From Marinobacter zhejiangensis (lineage in GTDB: Bacteria > Pseudomonadota > Gammaproteobacteria > Pseudomonadales > Oleiphilaceae), in assembly GCF_900114775.1 (NCBI RefSeq), contig NZ_FOUE01000001.1, positions 1 to 64,000 on the forward strand: a DNA stretch of 64,000 bases, given 5' to 3'. Each line of letters starts with the position of its first letter. The stretch's first letter is position 1. A program made the translations under genes and the position numbers. Under the pieces are notes generated by a model that ran no database searches, was not told where the DNA came from, and was given only the letters and a program-made list of their open reading frames with translations. Below are positions 26,435 through 34,224 of this stretch, piece after piece.

Positions 26435-26451
26435 TGGTTACCTGATAACCA
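26435..26451. promoter_or_regulatory. Palindromic operator-like site
   Basis: TGGTTA, 5 bases, TAACCA: a 17-bp inverted repeat about 95 bp upstream of the hydrolase/SDR gene. It differs in spacing from the GntR operators at 25430 and 25542, so a different regulator is likely. Confidence 0.5.
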
Positions 26452-26546
26452 GAGCCCGGCTTGCTCAATCAAAACCGCACGGGGCCCACAGCAGCACCGG
26501 GGCCAAGAACAACACTGAGCCGGGCACGCCAACAACGGAGCGATCC

Positions 26547-28298
26547 ATGCAGAACTCAACTCAGGTCAATAACGGCGGCGTCACACTGAATGTGGTCACC
26601 TATGGCGATGCCCGCAAAGTACCCATCGTGCTCGTACACGGGTACCCGGATAACCACACTGTCTGGAAACCTGTGGCCGAGCGCCTGGCGGGCAAGTACT
26701 TTGTGATCACCTACGATGTCCGTGGTGCCGGCGCCTCCAGCGTTCCCAAGAAGCAGGCTGATTACCGTATGGCGCTGTTGTCAGACGACCTCCGGGCGGT
26801 TGTGGATGCGGTGATTCCGGACCAGCCGTTTCACCTGGCCGGGCACGACTGGGGTTCGATCCAGAGTTGGGAGTCGGTCACTGCAGGCCCGCTTAAGCAA
26901 CGCATTCTGTCCTACACCACCATATCCGGACCTTGCCTGGATCACATGGGCTACTGGATGCGCAACAAGACCCTGAACCTGTCACCGGCCGCCAAAGCCA
27001 AGGTCATCAAACAGCTGGTCAGTTCCTGGTACATCGGGTTCTTCCACCTTCCAGTGTTGGCCCCGGCCGCCTGGCAAGGTGGGCTGGACAAACTCTGGCC
27101 GCACTATCTCCGCCACCGGGAGCAGGTGTCTGAACCGGAACAGAACCCGACCCAGGAAAAAGACGGGCGTAACGGCGTCCAACTCTACCGGGCCAACTTC
27201 CGCAGCAAGCTCTTAAACCCGGAAGCCCGCCCAGCCGACTGCCCTGTGCAGCTGGTCGTACCCACCCGCGACAACTACGTGGGCACCCACCTGTTCGACG
27301 AATTGCACGAGTGGGTACCGGCCTTGTATCGCCGTGACATCAACGCCAATCACTGGGTTCCACTCAGCCACCCGGACCGGATCGCCCAATGGATTGGCGA
27401 ATTTGTTGCGGGCGTAGAAAGCGGCAAGATGCCCCCGGCCCTGGAACATGCCCGGGTACGCCCGGAACGTCTGGGCCTCCCCCTAGCCGGCAAGGCCGCG
27501 ATCATCACCGGGGCCGGCTCCGGCATTGGTCGTGCCACGGCCTTGCGCCTGGCTGAGGTCGGAGCCGATGTGGTCTGTGTGGATATCAATGAAGACGCCG
27601 CCAGGGAAACCGCAAATCAGGTGCAGGCGCTCGGCGCGGTTGCCTGGAGCCGGAAGGTAGATGTTGGCTCCGCAGCAGCCATGCAGACACTGGCGAAATG
27701 GGTGGAGAAAGAGCTCGGCTGTGCCGACATTGTGGTCAATAACGCCGGCATCGGTATGGCCGGTGGCGTGCTGGACACGTCAACCAAGGACTGGGACCGT
27801 ATCCTCAAGGTCAACCTCTGGGGTGTCATCCATGGTAGCCGGCTGTTTGGGCAGCAGATGGTGGACGCCCACTGCGCTGGTCACATCATTAATGTGGCCT
27901 CGGCAGCAGCCTTCGCGCCGAACCGCAAACTGGCGGCCTACGCCACCACCAAGGCGGCCGTCCATATGCTCACCGAGTGCCTGCGCGCGGAGCTGTCAGA
28001 ACATGACATTGGCGTCACCTCGGTCTGCCCCGGCTTTGTGGCCACAGGGATTGCCCAGAACACGGTGTATGCGGGCCTCAGCGAGGAAGAGCAGACCGAA
28101 AAGCGGGCCAAAGCCGACAGCCTGTATCAGCGTCACAGCACCTTCACACCGGAAAGCGTTGCCGAGCGCATCTGCCAGGCCGTGCTGACCAACCCCGCCA
28201 TCAGCCTGGTTGGTCCGGAAGCCATAGCCACCCGTTTCTTCAGTCGCTTCGCCCCCGGTGTTTCCCGCCTGGTGGCCCGCCTCGACATCACCCCCTGA
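26547..28298 (+). CDS. Epoxide-hydrolase-like / short-chain dehydrogenase fusion
   Basis: A 583-residue two-domain enzyme. Residues 1-290 are an alpha/beta hydrolase with HGYP (31-34), nucleophile Asp101 in GHDWGS, Asp242 and His269. An Asp nucleophile points to epoxide-hydrolase or dehalogenase chemistry rather than esterase. Residues 315-583 are an SDR with TGAGSGIG (321-328), NNAG (398-401), Ser452, Tyr465 and Lys469, all intact. Both active sites look functional. The coupled reaction is unknown; hydrolysis followed by NAD(P)-dependent oxidation of the alcohol is a reasonable guess. It is followed 17 bases later by the PF10118-type gene. Confidence 0.88.
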   Translation: MQNSTQVNNGGVTLNVVTYGDARKVPIVLVHGYPDNHTVWKPVAERLAGKYFVITYDVRGAGASSVPKKQADYRMALLSDDLRAVVDAVIPDQPFHLAGHDWGSIQSWESVTAGPLKQRILSYTTISGPCLDHMGYWMRNKTLNLSPAAKAKVIKQLVSSWYIGFFHLPVLAPAAWQGGLDKLWPHYLRHREQVSEPEQNPTQEKDGRNGVQLYRANFRSKLLNPEARPADCPVQLVVPTRDNYVGTHLFDELHEWVPALYRRDINANHWVPLSHPDRIAQWIGEFVAGVESGKMPPALEHARVRPERLGLPLAGKAAIITGAGSGIGRATALRLAEVGADVVCVDINEDAARETANQVQALGAVAWSRKVDVGSAAAMQTLAKWVEKELGCADIVVNNAGIGMAGGVLDTSTKDWDRILKVNLWGVIHGSRLFGQQMVDAHCAGHIINVASAAAFAPNRKLAAYATTKAAVHMLTECLRAELSEHDIGVTSVCPGFVATGIAQNTVYAGLSEEEQTEKRAKADSLYQRHSTFTPESVAERICQAVLTNPAISLVGPEAIATRFFSRFAPGVSRLVARLDITP

Positions 28299-28315
28299 AC
28301 GCGGAGGATCCTGAC

Positions 28316-29242
28316 ATGACCCAGACTCAACGACATGAACTGAAAGCCCGACGTGTGCAGTTCGACTTTGAACAGACACCATTGTATTGGCTGAAGGACG
28401 ACCCCTTCTCTACCCACGTCATCAATGGTATCCACATGCTGCTGCCCGAGGGCGAACTGTGGTTCTGCCGGGTTTACAACAAAGCCCTGCCCCTGATCAC
28501 CGACGACGAGTTGCGTGCCGATGTTGAAGGCTTCATCCGTCAGGAAGCGGTGCACTCCCGCGCCCACAGCAATGCCCAGATTTACCTGAAACAGCACGGC
28601 CTGGAGCTTGATGATTACCTGGAACGGGTGGAATGGCTGTTCAAGACTCTGCTCGGGGAACAACCGCTGGGCCTCCGCGCGCTGGAGCGCAAAGCCTTTG
28701 AAAAGCACTGGCTGGTCTTTCGGGTTGGCGTGGTCGCGGCCATTGAGCACTTTACCGGCGTGCTCGGCCAGTGGGCGATGGACAACACCTCCTGGGAAGC
28801 TACGGGAGACCCGACCATGGTGGACCTGTTCAAGTGGCACCTGGCCGAGGAAGTCGAGCATCGTACCGTGGCCTTCGATCTGTTCGAGCACCTGTGCCAG
28901 ACCCAGCTGGGTTTCTACGTCAGCCGGCAGGCGCTGATGGCCATGGTGTTTCCATTGATCATGTATTTCATTGCCGAAGGCGGCCGAACCCTCATGCGTC
29001 AGGATCCGGATCCGAAGGTCCGGCGCCAGGGGCGCAGAATGCTGCCTGCGGTGTTCGCACAGCTGCAACGGATCGGCAAGAAAACCGAGAATGTCCCCAC
29101 CTTCACCTTCCTGGTTGAGGCCACCCTGCGCTGGATTGCACCCGACTTCCACCCGGTCAACGAGGGCAATACCGAACAGGCCCTGGCTTACCTGGCACGC
29201 TCACCCGCCGCCATAGCAGCGGCAAACGCAACCGCGCATTAA
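28316..29242 (+). CDS. PF10118-family predicted metal-dependent hydrolase
   Basis: A 308-residue all-helical protein of the family annotated as predicted metal-dependent hydrolase (COG3687). Conserved Glu/His residues in RQEAVHSRAH, AAIEHFTG and LAEEVEHRTVAFDLFEHL could form a carboxylate-histidine, ferritin-like metal site. Biochemical function is not known. A GGAGGA ribosome binding site and the 17-base gap place it in an operon with the hydrolase/SDR fusion. A hairpin follows. Confidence 0.82.
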   Translation: MTQTQRHELKARRVQFDFEQTPLYWLKDDPFSTHVINGIHMLLPEGELWFCRVYNKALPLITDDELRADVEGFIRQEAVHSRAHSNAQIYLKQHGLELDDYLERVEWLFKTLLGEQPLGLRALERKAFEKHWLVFRVGVVAAIEHFTGVLGQWAMDNTSWEATGDPTMVDLFKWHLAEEVEHRTVAFDLFEHLCQTQLGFYVSRQALMAMVFPLIMYFIAEGGRTLMRQDPDPKVRRQGRRMLPAVFAQLQRIGKKTENVPTFTFLVEATLRWIAPDFHPVNEGNTEQALAYLARSPAAIAAANATAH

Positions 29243-29276
29243 CAGGAACCGCCCGCAGGGATGCGGGCAACCTGTT
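29241..29276. terminator. Hairpin between convergent genes
   Basis: GCCCGCA, GGGA, TGCGGGC nested inside AACAGG/CCTGTT makes a long stem directly at the stop codon of the upstream gene, between two convergent genes. There is no clear T-tract, so bidirectional terminator activity is probable but not certain. Confidence 0.5.
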
Positions 29277-29290
29277 ATACCCCGTGTCTG

Positions 29291-29494
29291 TCAGGAGCCT
29301 TCGGTAGGGGAGACCATATCCATGAACTGGATTGCTTCACCGAAGGAAACGAAGGTCTTGAGCACTTCGTGCCCGTTTATTTCAACATCGTAGGCAACAG
29401 CCCCATCGTTCAAGGGGGCATTAGCGGTACTTTGCTTCCGGGCAACCACCCTAAGCAGACCTCGTTCCGCAAGAACAGATTGCGACGCGGTCAT
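29291..29494 (-). CDS. Small protein of unknown function (67 residues)
   Basis: Starts at the ATG at 29494 with GAGGA 8 bases upstream; a GTG two codons earlier overlaps that site. The product has a central stretch AVAYDVEINGHEVLKTFVSF and ends SPTEGS. It looks like a compact soluble alpha/beta protein with no signal peptide or known motif. A TATATA box-like element lies upstream on the minus strand. The good ribosome binding site and isolated position favour a real gene, but the family is not recognised. Confidence 0.55.
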   Translation of the reverse strand: MTASQSVLAERGLLRVVARKQSTANAPLNDGAVAYDVEINGHEVLKTFVSFGEAIQFMDMVSPTEGS

Positions 29495-29926
29495 CGGCAC
29501 TTCCTCAGTAAATGTTCTGATAGCCCTTTATATACCAGCAGTGTTAGCGGCGAGACAACGAGATCGGAGCACCGTCCCAGCAGGACTGTGACGAAGGTCA
29601 TAGCGAGCCGGAATTTAACAATTGTCGACATTCCGGTGACGCCGGCCATGCTAGGCACTCAACATGACAATTCCATGTCTGGTATTGATTTCCCGCGAAA
29701 CTGTCCGTAAAAAGGGCAGTTTTACCGAATCTGGGCAAAGGACTCCTGCCAACTCAGCCCCTACCACGGGCTCAGGCTCCTCCGCGAGCGCCAAGTTCAT
29801 CGGATGACTAAATTCGTGTACTGTGCGATTTACATCTATTCTTGATACTTGCCGGCAAAACAATTTATTGGCGGTTCGAATAAGTACAAGTAAACAGCAG
29901 CCTAGCGACAGTTTCAGGAGTCATTC
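29495..29926. other. Gene-free region before the ABC transporter operon
   Basis: About 430 bases with no convincing gene. It should hold the promoter of the ABC/astE operon. A candidate is TTGATA (29842) with TTATTG about 17 bases later, a weak match. The shorter frames here lack ribosome binding sites. Confidence 0.4.
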
Positions 29927-30697
29927 ATGGCGGAACAAGCGCCGTTGATCTGTAAGGACATCCACAAGACGTTCAACCAGCTGGAAGTCCTGAAGGGCAT
30001 TTCGCTGGAAACCAGAAAGGGTGATGTGGTCTCACTGATCGGCAGCTCAGGTTCGGGCAAAAGTACCTTTCTGCGCTGCATCAACCTGCTGGAAACCCCA
30101 ACCTCCGGCGACATCATTGTCCACGGTGACCCCATCCGGTTCACCAACAACCGCAAAGGCGAGCGAATTCCCGCCGACGACCGCCAGGTCGAACACATCC
30201 GTGCCAAGCTTTCGATGGTCTTTCAGGGCTTCAACCTGTGGTCACACATGACCGTTCTGGAGAACATCATCGAGGCGCCCATTCATGTCCTCGGTGTGCC
30301 GAAGAAAGAAGCCATTGAACGGGCTGAAGCCTACCTCCAGAAAGTCGGCATCTACGAACGCAAAGATTACTACCCCGCGCAAATGTCAGGCGGCCAGCAA
30401 CAACGGGCGGCCATTGCCCGTGCCCTGGCGATGGAGCCGGAGGTGATGCTGTTCGACGAGCCCACCTCAGCGCTGGATCCGGAGCTGGTTGGGGAAGTGC
30501 TCAAGGTCATGCAGGGCCTGGCCGAGGAAGGCCGCACCATGATCGTGGTCACCCACGAAATGGCGTTCGCCCGGGATGTCTCGACGCAGGTGCTGTTCCT
30601 GCACCAGGGCGTGATTGAGGAGCAGGGAACGCCGGACAAAGTCTTCGACCACCCGGAATCCGAGCGGATGAAGCAGTTCCTGGCGCCAAAGTTCTGA
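29927..30697 (+). CDS. Basic amino-acid ABC transporter ATPase (HisP/AotP family)
   Basis: A 256-residue ABC ATPase with Walker [11 protein letters not shown]-loop [12 protein letters not shown], signature MSGGQQQR, Walker [14 protein letters not shown] and the H-loop in VVTHEMAF. The extra insertion around [21 protein letters not shown] is typical of the HisP/ArgT/AotP/OccP subgroup importing histidine, arginine, ornithine or octopine. It heads an operon with a binding protein, two permeases and astE. CAGGAG precedes the start. Arginine/ornithine is the likeliest substrate from context. Confidence 0.93.
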   Translation: MAEQAPLICKDIHKTFNQLEVLKGISLETRKGDVVSLIGSSGSGKSTFLRCINLLETPTSGDIIVHGDPIRFTNNRKGERIPADDRQVEHIRAKLSMVFQGFNLWSHMTVLENIIEAPIHVLGVPKKEAIERAEAYLQKVGIYERKDYYPAQMSGGQQQRAAIARALAMEPEVMLFDEPTSALDPELVGEVLKVMQGLAEEGRTMIVVTHEMAFARDVSTQVLFLHQGVIEEQGTPDKVFDHPESERMKQFLAPKF

Positions 30698-30879
30698 TCA
30701 CAGGGTAGTGCTGCCAGGTGGCAGGCACGACGGCCACCGCAGACGATGCTATCTTGAGTTCAGGTTCTGCCGGTTTGTCGCTGCCCCTGGGGCCCCTGCA
30801 GACCAGCCGGACACCAATAAAAACGGCCACCATTGCCGATAATAAAGCCTAACAGGCAACCGACAGGAGATACTGAAGC

Positions 30880-31635
30880 ATGAAAAAGCTGATTGTTGCA
30901 GCAAGCTGTGCCATTGCCATGATGGCTGGCAACGTCCAGGCCCGTGAATGGAACGAAATCCGCATCGCGTTTGATGTTCCCTACGAGCCGTTTGAATACA
31001 AAACCCCGGAAGGCGAGCTGACCGGTTTCGAAGTTGAACTGGCGGAAGCCGTCTGTGCTGAACTGAGAGCCGACTGCGAATTCGTCATCCAGGCCTGGGA
31101 TGGCATGATTCCTGGCCTGCTGGCTCGCAAGTTCGACGCCATCATGTCGTCCATGTCCATCACCCCGGAGCGGGCCGAGCACGTGCTGTTCTCCGAACCG
31201 TACTACAACACCCCGGGTGGCTGGTTCGGTCGTGAAGACTTCAACGTTGACGTCACCGATATGGACGCCATGCAGGGCAAGATTGTTGGCGTTCAGCGCG
31301 GCACCACCATGGACACCTTCGTCACTAACGAAATGAGCGACGTCGTGACCATCAAGCGCTACACCACCGCTGAAGACATGGTTCTCGACCTGGAAGGTCA
31401 GCGTCTGGACGTGGTCTTCGTCGACTACCCGGTGGGTGAGCAGACCGTCCTGAGCCGTGAAGGCTTCAAGGAAGTGGGCGAGCCGGTCAAGCTGGGTGAA
31501 GGCGTGGGTGTCGCCATGCGTCCCCGTGACCGGGATCTGGCTGGCAAGATCAACGCCGCCCTGAACAAGCTGAAGAACGACGGCACCTACGATGCCATCA
31601 TGAACAAGTACTTCAGCTACGACATCAAAATGTAA
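30880..31635 (+). CDS. Basic amino-acid periplasmic binding protein
   Basis: A 251-residue binding protein with a signal peptide cleaved near GNVQA-REWN. IRIAFDVPYEPFEYKTPEGELTGFEVELAEAV is the typical start of ArgT/HisJ/AotJ proteins, and AWDGMIPGLLARKFDAIMSSMSITPERAE the ligand-binding core containing Ser and Arg contacts. It captures arginine, ornithine or a related amino acid. A strong hairpin follows. The 180-base gap before it may hold a secondary promoter, but none is clear. Confidence 0.93.
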   Translation: MKKLIVAASCAIAMMAGNVQAREWNEIRIAFDVPYEPFEYKTPEGELTGFEVELAEAVCAELRADCEFVIQAWDGMIPGLLARKFDAIMSSMSITPERAEHVLFSEPYYNTPGGWFGREDFNVDVTDMDAMQGKIVGVQRGTTMDTFVTNEMSDVVTIKRYTTAEDMVLDLEGQRLDVVFVDYPVGEQTVLSREGFKEVGEPVKLGEGVGVAMRPRDRDLAGKINAALNKLKNDGTYDAIMNKYFSYDIKM

Positions 31636-31660
31636 TCCCACAGGGATCGTTGTCGAACCA

Positions 31661-31693
31661 GCCCGCACCGGCGTTTCCCGCGCCGGTGCGGGC
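31661..31693 (+). other. Hairpin between binding-protein and permease genes
   Basis: A perfect 13-bp stem (GCCCGCACCGGCG, loop of 7, CGCCGGTGCGGGC) without a T-tract. In related operons such as his transport, intercistronic stem-loops stabilise the upstream message so that binding protein exceeds permease. Confidence 0.6.
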
Positions 31694-31722
31694 CCGGCAC
31701 CCCCTGATAACTGGAAGTTTGC

Positions 31723-32427
31723 ATGCTCGACTTGAAAGGCTATGGCCCGTCCCTGCTGGAAGGCGCGATTGTCACCATCGAACTCGCCCTGTTCTCACTC
31801 CTGCTCGCGGTGCTCCTCGGGCTGGTGGGCGCCTCCTCCAAACTGTCCGGCAACCGTTTCCTGGTTGGCGCTGCCACGGCCTATACCACTCTGATACGGG
31901 GCGTTCCCGATCTGGTGATGATGCTGTTGTTTTACTATGGCGGTCAGGTTCTGGTGAACACCCTGTCCGACTACCTGTACTACGAATACGACCTCGACAT
32001 TTTCTTCCAGTTCGACCCCTTCATTTCCGGTGTCCTGACGGTAGGTCTGATCTTTGGCGCCTACATGACCGAAACCTTCCGAGGCGCATTCCTGGCGGTG
32101 GATATCGGGCAGATTGAGGCGGCCAAGGCCTACGGGTTCACCCGTTGGCACACCTTCCGCCGCGTAATGATTCCGCAAATGCTGCGCCATGCCCTGCCCG
32201 GCATCGGCAACAACTGGCAGGTGCTGCTGAAGACCACAGCCCTGGCCTCCATTATCGGCCTGACCGACATGGTGAGGGTGGCGGAAGAAGCCGCCAAGGC
32301 CGAACGCTCGCCGTTCATGTTCTTTATTCCGGTGGCGTTTGTATACCTGGCACTGACTGCCGGGTCTGAACTGTTTATCAAGTGGCTCGACAAGCGAGCC
32401 AACGTCGGCGTTGTACACGGAGACTGA
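31723..32427 (+). CDS. ABC transporter permease (HisQ/AotQ type)
   Basis: A 234-residue membrane protein with five to six hydrophobic helices. The EAA motif (EAAKAYGFTRWHTFRRVMIPQMLRHALPGIGNN) contacts the ATPase. TTLIRGVPDLVMMLLFYYGG is the subgroup's conserved second-helix region. It pairs with the adjacent HisM-like permease as a heterodimer. It ends 3 bases before that gene. Confidence 0.93.
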   Translation: MLDLKGYGPSLLEGAIVTIELALFSLLLAVLLGLVGASSKLSGNRFLVGAATAYTTLIRGVPDLVMMLLFYYGGQVLVNTLSDYLYYEYDLDIFFQFDPFISGVLTVGLIFGAYMTETFRGAFLAVDIGQIEAAKAYGFTRWHTFRRVMIPQMLRHALPGIGNNWQVLLKTTALASIIGLTDMVRVAEEAAKAERSPFMFFIPVAFVYLALTAGSELFIKWLDKRANVGVVHGD

Positions 32428-32430
32428 TCC

Positions 32431-33153
32431 ATGCCTGACTTTCTCGCCGACTGGCTGAACCAGAACGACATCTTCACCGCCGCCACCATGCTCCATTACT
32501 GGGACGGTCTGGTAACCACCGTCCAACTGGTGTTTCTGTCACTGCTTCTGGGCATGGCGATAGCCATTCCGCTGGCCATCATGCGGACGGCCAAATCCTG
32601 GTTTATCTCTGGCCCGGTCTGGCTTTACACCTACCTGTTTCGCGGCACCCCGCTGCTGATCCAGCTGTATATCATCTACTACGGCATCGCCCAGATTGAA
32701 GGCATCCAGGACACGTTCTGGTGGACCATTTTTCGTGAACCCTTCTATCCCGCGCTGCTGGCCTTCACCCTTAACACGGCGGCCTATACCACCGAGATCA
32801 TCCGTGGTGCCATTGTTGCCACCCCCAATGGCGAAATCGAAGCCGCCAAGGCCTATGGCATGAGCTGGGCCCTGCGCATGCGTCGCATTGTGCTTCCCAG
32901 TGCTGCTCGGCGAGCCGTACAGGCCTACTCGAACGAAGTCATTTTCATGCTCCACGCCAGCGCCATTGCCAGTGTGGTGACCATTGTCGACCTGACCGGG
33001 GCGGCACGGAATATCTACTCGCGCTTTTACGCCCCGTTCGATGCTTTCATCGGTGTGGCCGTGCTCTACATGATCCTGACGTTTATACTGGTATACGTGT
33101 TCCGACGGCTCGAACGTCATTTGCTGAGACATCAGCGACCCCTGAGCCACTGA
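32431..33153 (+). CDS. ABC transporter permease (HisM/AotM type)
   Basis: A 240-residue membrane protein, the second permease of the importer. LFRGTPLLIQLYIIYYG and an EAA loop (EAAKAYGMSWALRMRRIVLPSAARRA) are conserved. It follows the first permease by 3 bases and is 16 bases before astE, indicating one transcript. Confidence 0.93.
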   Translation: MPDFLADWLNQNDIFTAATMLHYWDGLVTTVQLVFLSLLLGMAIAIPLAIMRTAKSWFISGPVWLYTYLFRGTPLLIQLYIIYYGIAQIEGIQDTFWWTIFREPFYPALLAFTLNTAAYTTEIIRGAIVATPNGEIEAAKAYGMSWALRMRRIVLPSAARRAVQAYSNEVIFMLHASAIASVVTIVDLTGAARNIYSRFYAPFDAFIGVAVLYMILTFILVYVFRRLERHLLRHQRPLSH

Positions 33154-33169
33154 CCGGAGGGCAAAGGCC

Positions 33170-34195
33170 ATGACGCCACGTCAGCGATTGTTCGGAGCGG
33201 ACAAGGACTGGCTGGCCCACACCCTGGACCAGGCCAACGCTTCCTCGCCCGAACTCACTCTTATTTTGGCCGATGGATGCGCGGTGACCCTGCTGGACAC
33301 CGGCATCCTGAGGCTGGTTCCCGCCAAGGCCTCGGGTGAGGACCCTCGGCTGATCGTCTCCGCCGGCATTCACGGCAACGAAACCGCACCCATTGAGGTA
33401 CTGAATCAGCTCGTCACCGAACTGCTGGATGGCCTGTGGTCTCTGGCCACGCCAACCTTGCTGATTCTCGGCAACCCGCCGGCGATGGCACAAGGTGAGC
33501 GTTTTATCGAGTTCAACATGAACCGGCTGTTTGCTGGCGCCCATGAAAAACGTCCCTACCACGACACCCCTGAAGGCCGGCGGGCGCGGGAGCTGGAACA
33601 GGCTTGCCTGCAATTTCGCAACACCAGCACCCAGCTGGTCCATTACGATTTGCATACCGCCATCCGCCCGTCCATCCGGGAAAAGTTTGCCCTCTACCCG
33701 TTCGTTCCAGAGCGACGGGTTCCACCGGAGCAATGCGCCTTCCTGCTGGAAGCCGGGGTTGAGACACTGCTGCTGCAGCACAAGACAGGCACCACCTTTT
33801 CATCGTTCACATCGGTGGACCTGGGGGCGGAGAGTTTTACCATTGAGCTGGGCAAAGTACGCCCCTTCGGCCAGAACGACCTGAGCCGCTTTGCAGCCGT
33901 AGAACAGGCGTTACGACGGCTGATGCGCGGTGACACACCGCCGGATAACAACGGGGGGCAAATCGTCAAATTCGAGGTGGTTCACGAGATCATCAATACC
34001 GGGGATCAGTTCCACTTCCATGTACCGGATGATGTCGCCAACTTTACCAGCTACGAACCCGGTACCTTGATCTGGCATGATGACCGCAACCAGTACAAGG
34101 TTGGCGACCTTCCCGAATCGGTGGTTTTTCCCAACCGGGATGTTCCCATTGGCCAGCGGGTGGGTCTGATGATCCGCCCACTCGCCGACGAATGA
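33170..34195 (+). CDS. astE: Succinylglutamate desuccinylase
   Basis: A 341-residue zinc hydrolase, the last enzyme of the arginine succinyltransferase pathway, releasing glutamate and succinate. Zinc ligands His68 and Glu71 (AGIHGNETAP) and His162 (DLHTAIR) and the catalytic Glu226 (SFTIELGKVRPFGQND) are present, as in AstE. In Pseudomonas a related gene (aotO) also sits among transporter genes, but this sequence is close to true AstE and no other astE is near astB. A GGAGG site precedes the ATG. It is separated from the rest of ast by an efflux cassette. Confidence 0.92.
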   Translation: MTPRQRLFGADKDWLAHTLDQANASSPELTLILADGCAVTLLDTGILRLVPAKASGEDPRLIVSAGIHGNETAPIEVLNQLVTELLDGLWSLATPTLLILGNPPAMAQGERFIEFNMNRLFAGAHEKRPYHDTPEGRRARELEQACLQFRNTSTQLVHYDLHTAIRPSIREKFALYPFVPERRVPPEQCAFLLEAGVETLLLQHKTGTTFSSFTSVDLGAESFTIELGKVRPFGQNDLSRFAAVEQALRRLMRGDTPPDNNGGQIVKFEVVHEIINTGDQFHFHVPDDVANFTSYEPGTLIWHDDRNQYKVGDLPESVVFPNRDVPIGQRVGLMIRPLADE

Positions 34196-34202
34196 GAACG
34201 CT

Positions 34203-34224
34203 ACCGGCCTGCCCTCAGGCCGGT
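34203..34224. terminator. Convergent hairpin between astE and the RND gene
   Basis: ACCGGCCTG, CCCT, CAGGCCGGT: a perfect 9-bp stem overlapping the RND stop codon and followed by GAGTTTT on the plus strand. Probably the astE terminator. Confidence 0.6.

Noticed and set aside
29749..29765. GCAA...TGCCA-like sigma-54 promoter before the ABC operon.
   Set aside because: The spacing between the two elements is seven bases, not five, and it points the wrong way relative to the operon.
29651..29863. 70-codon minus-strand frame in the gap before the ABC operon.
   Set aside because: No ribosome binding site, no family match, and composition like non-coding sequence.
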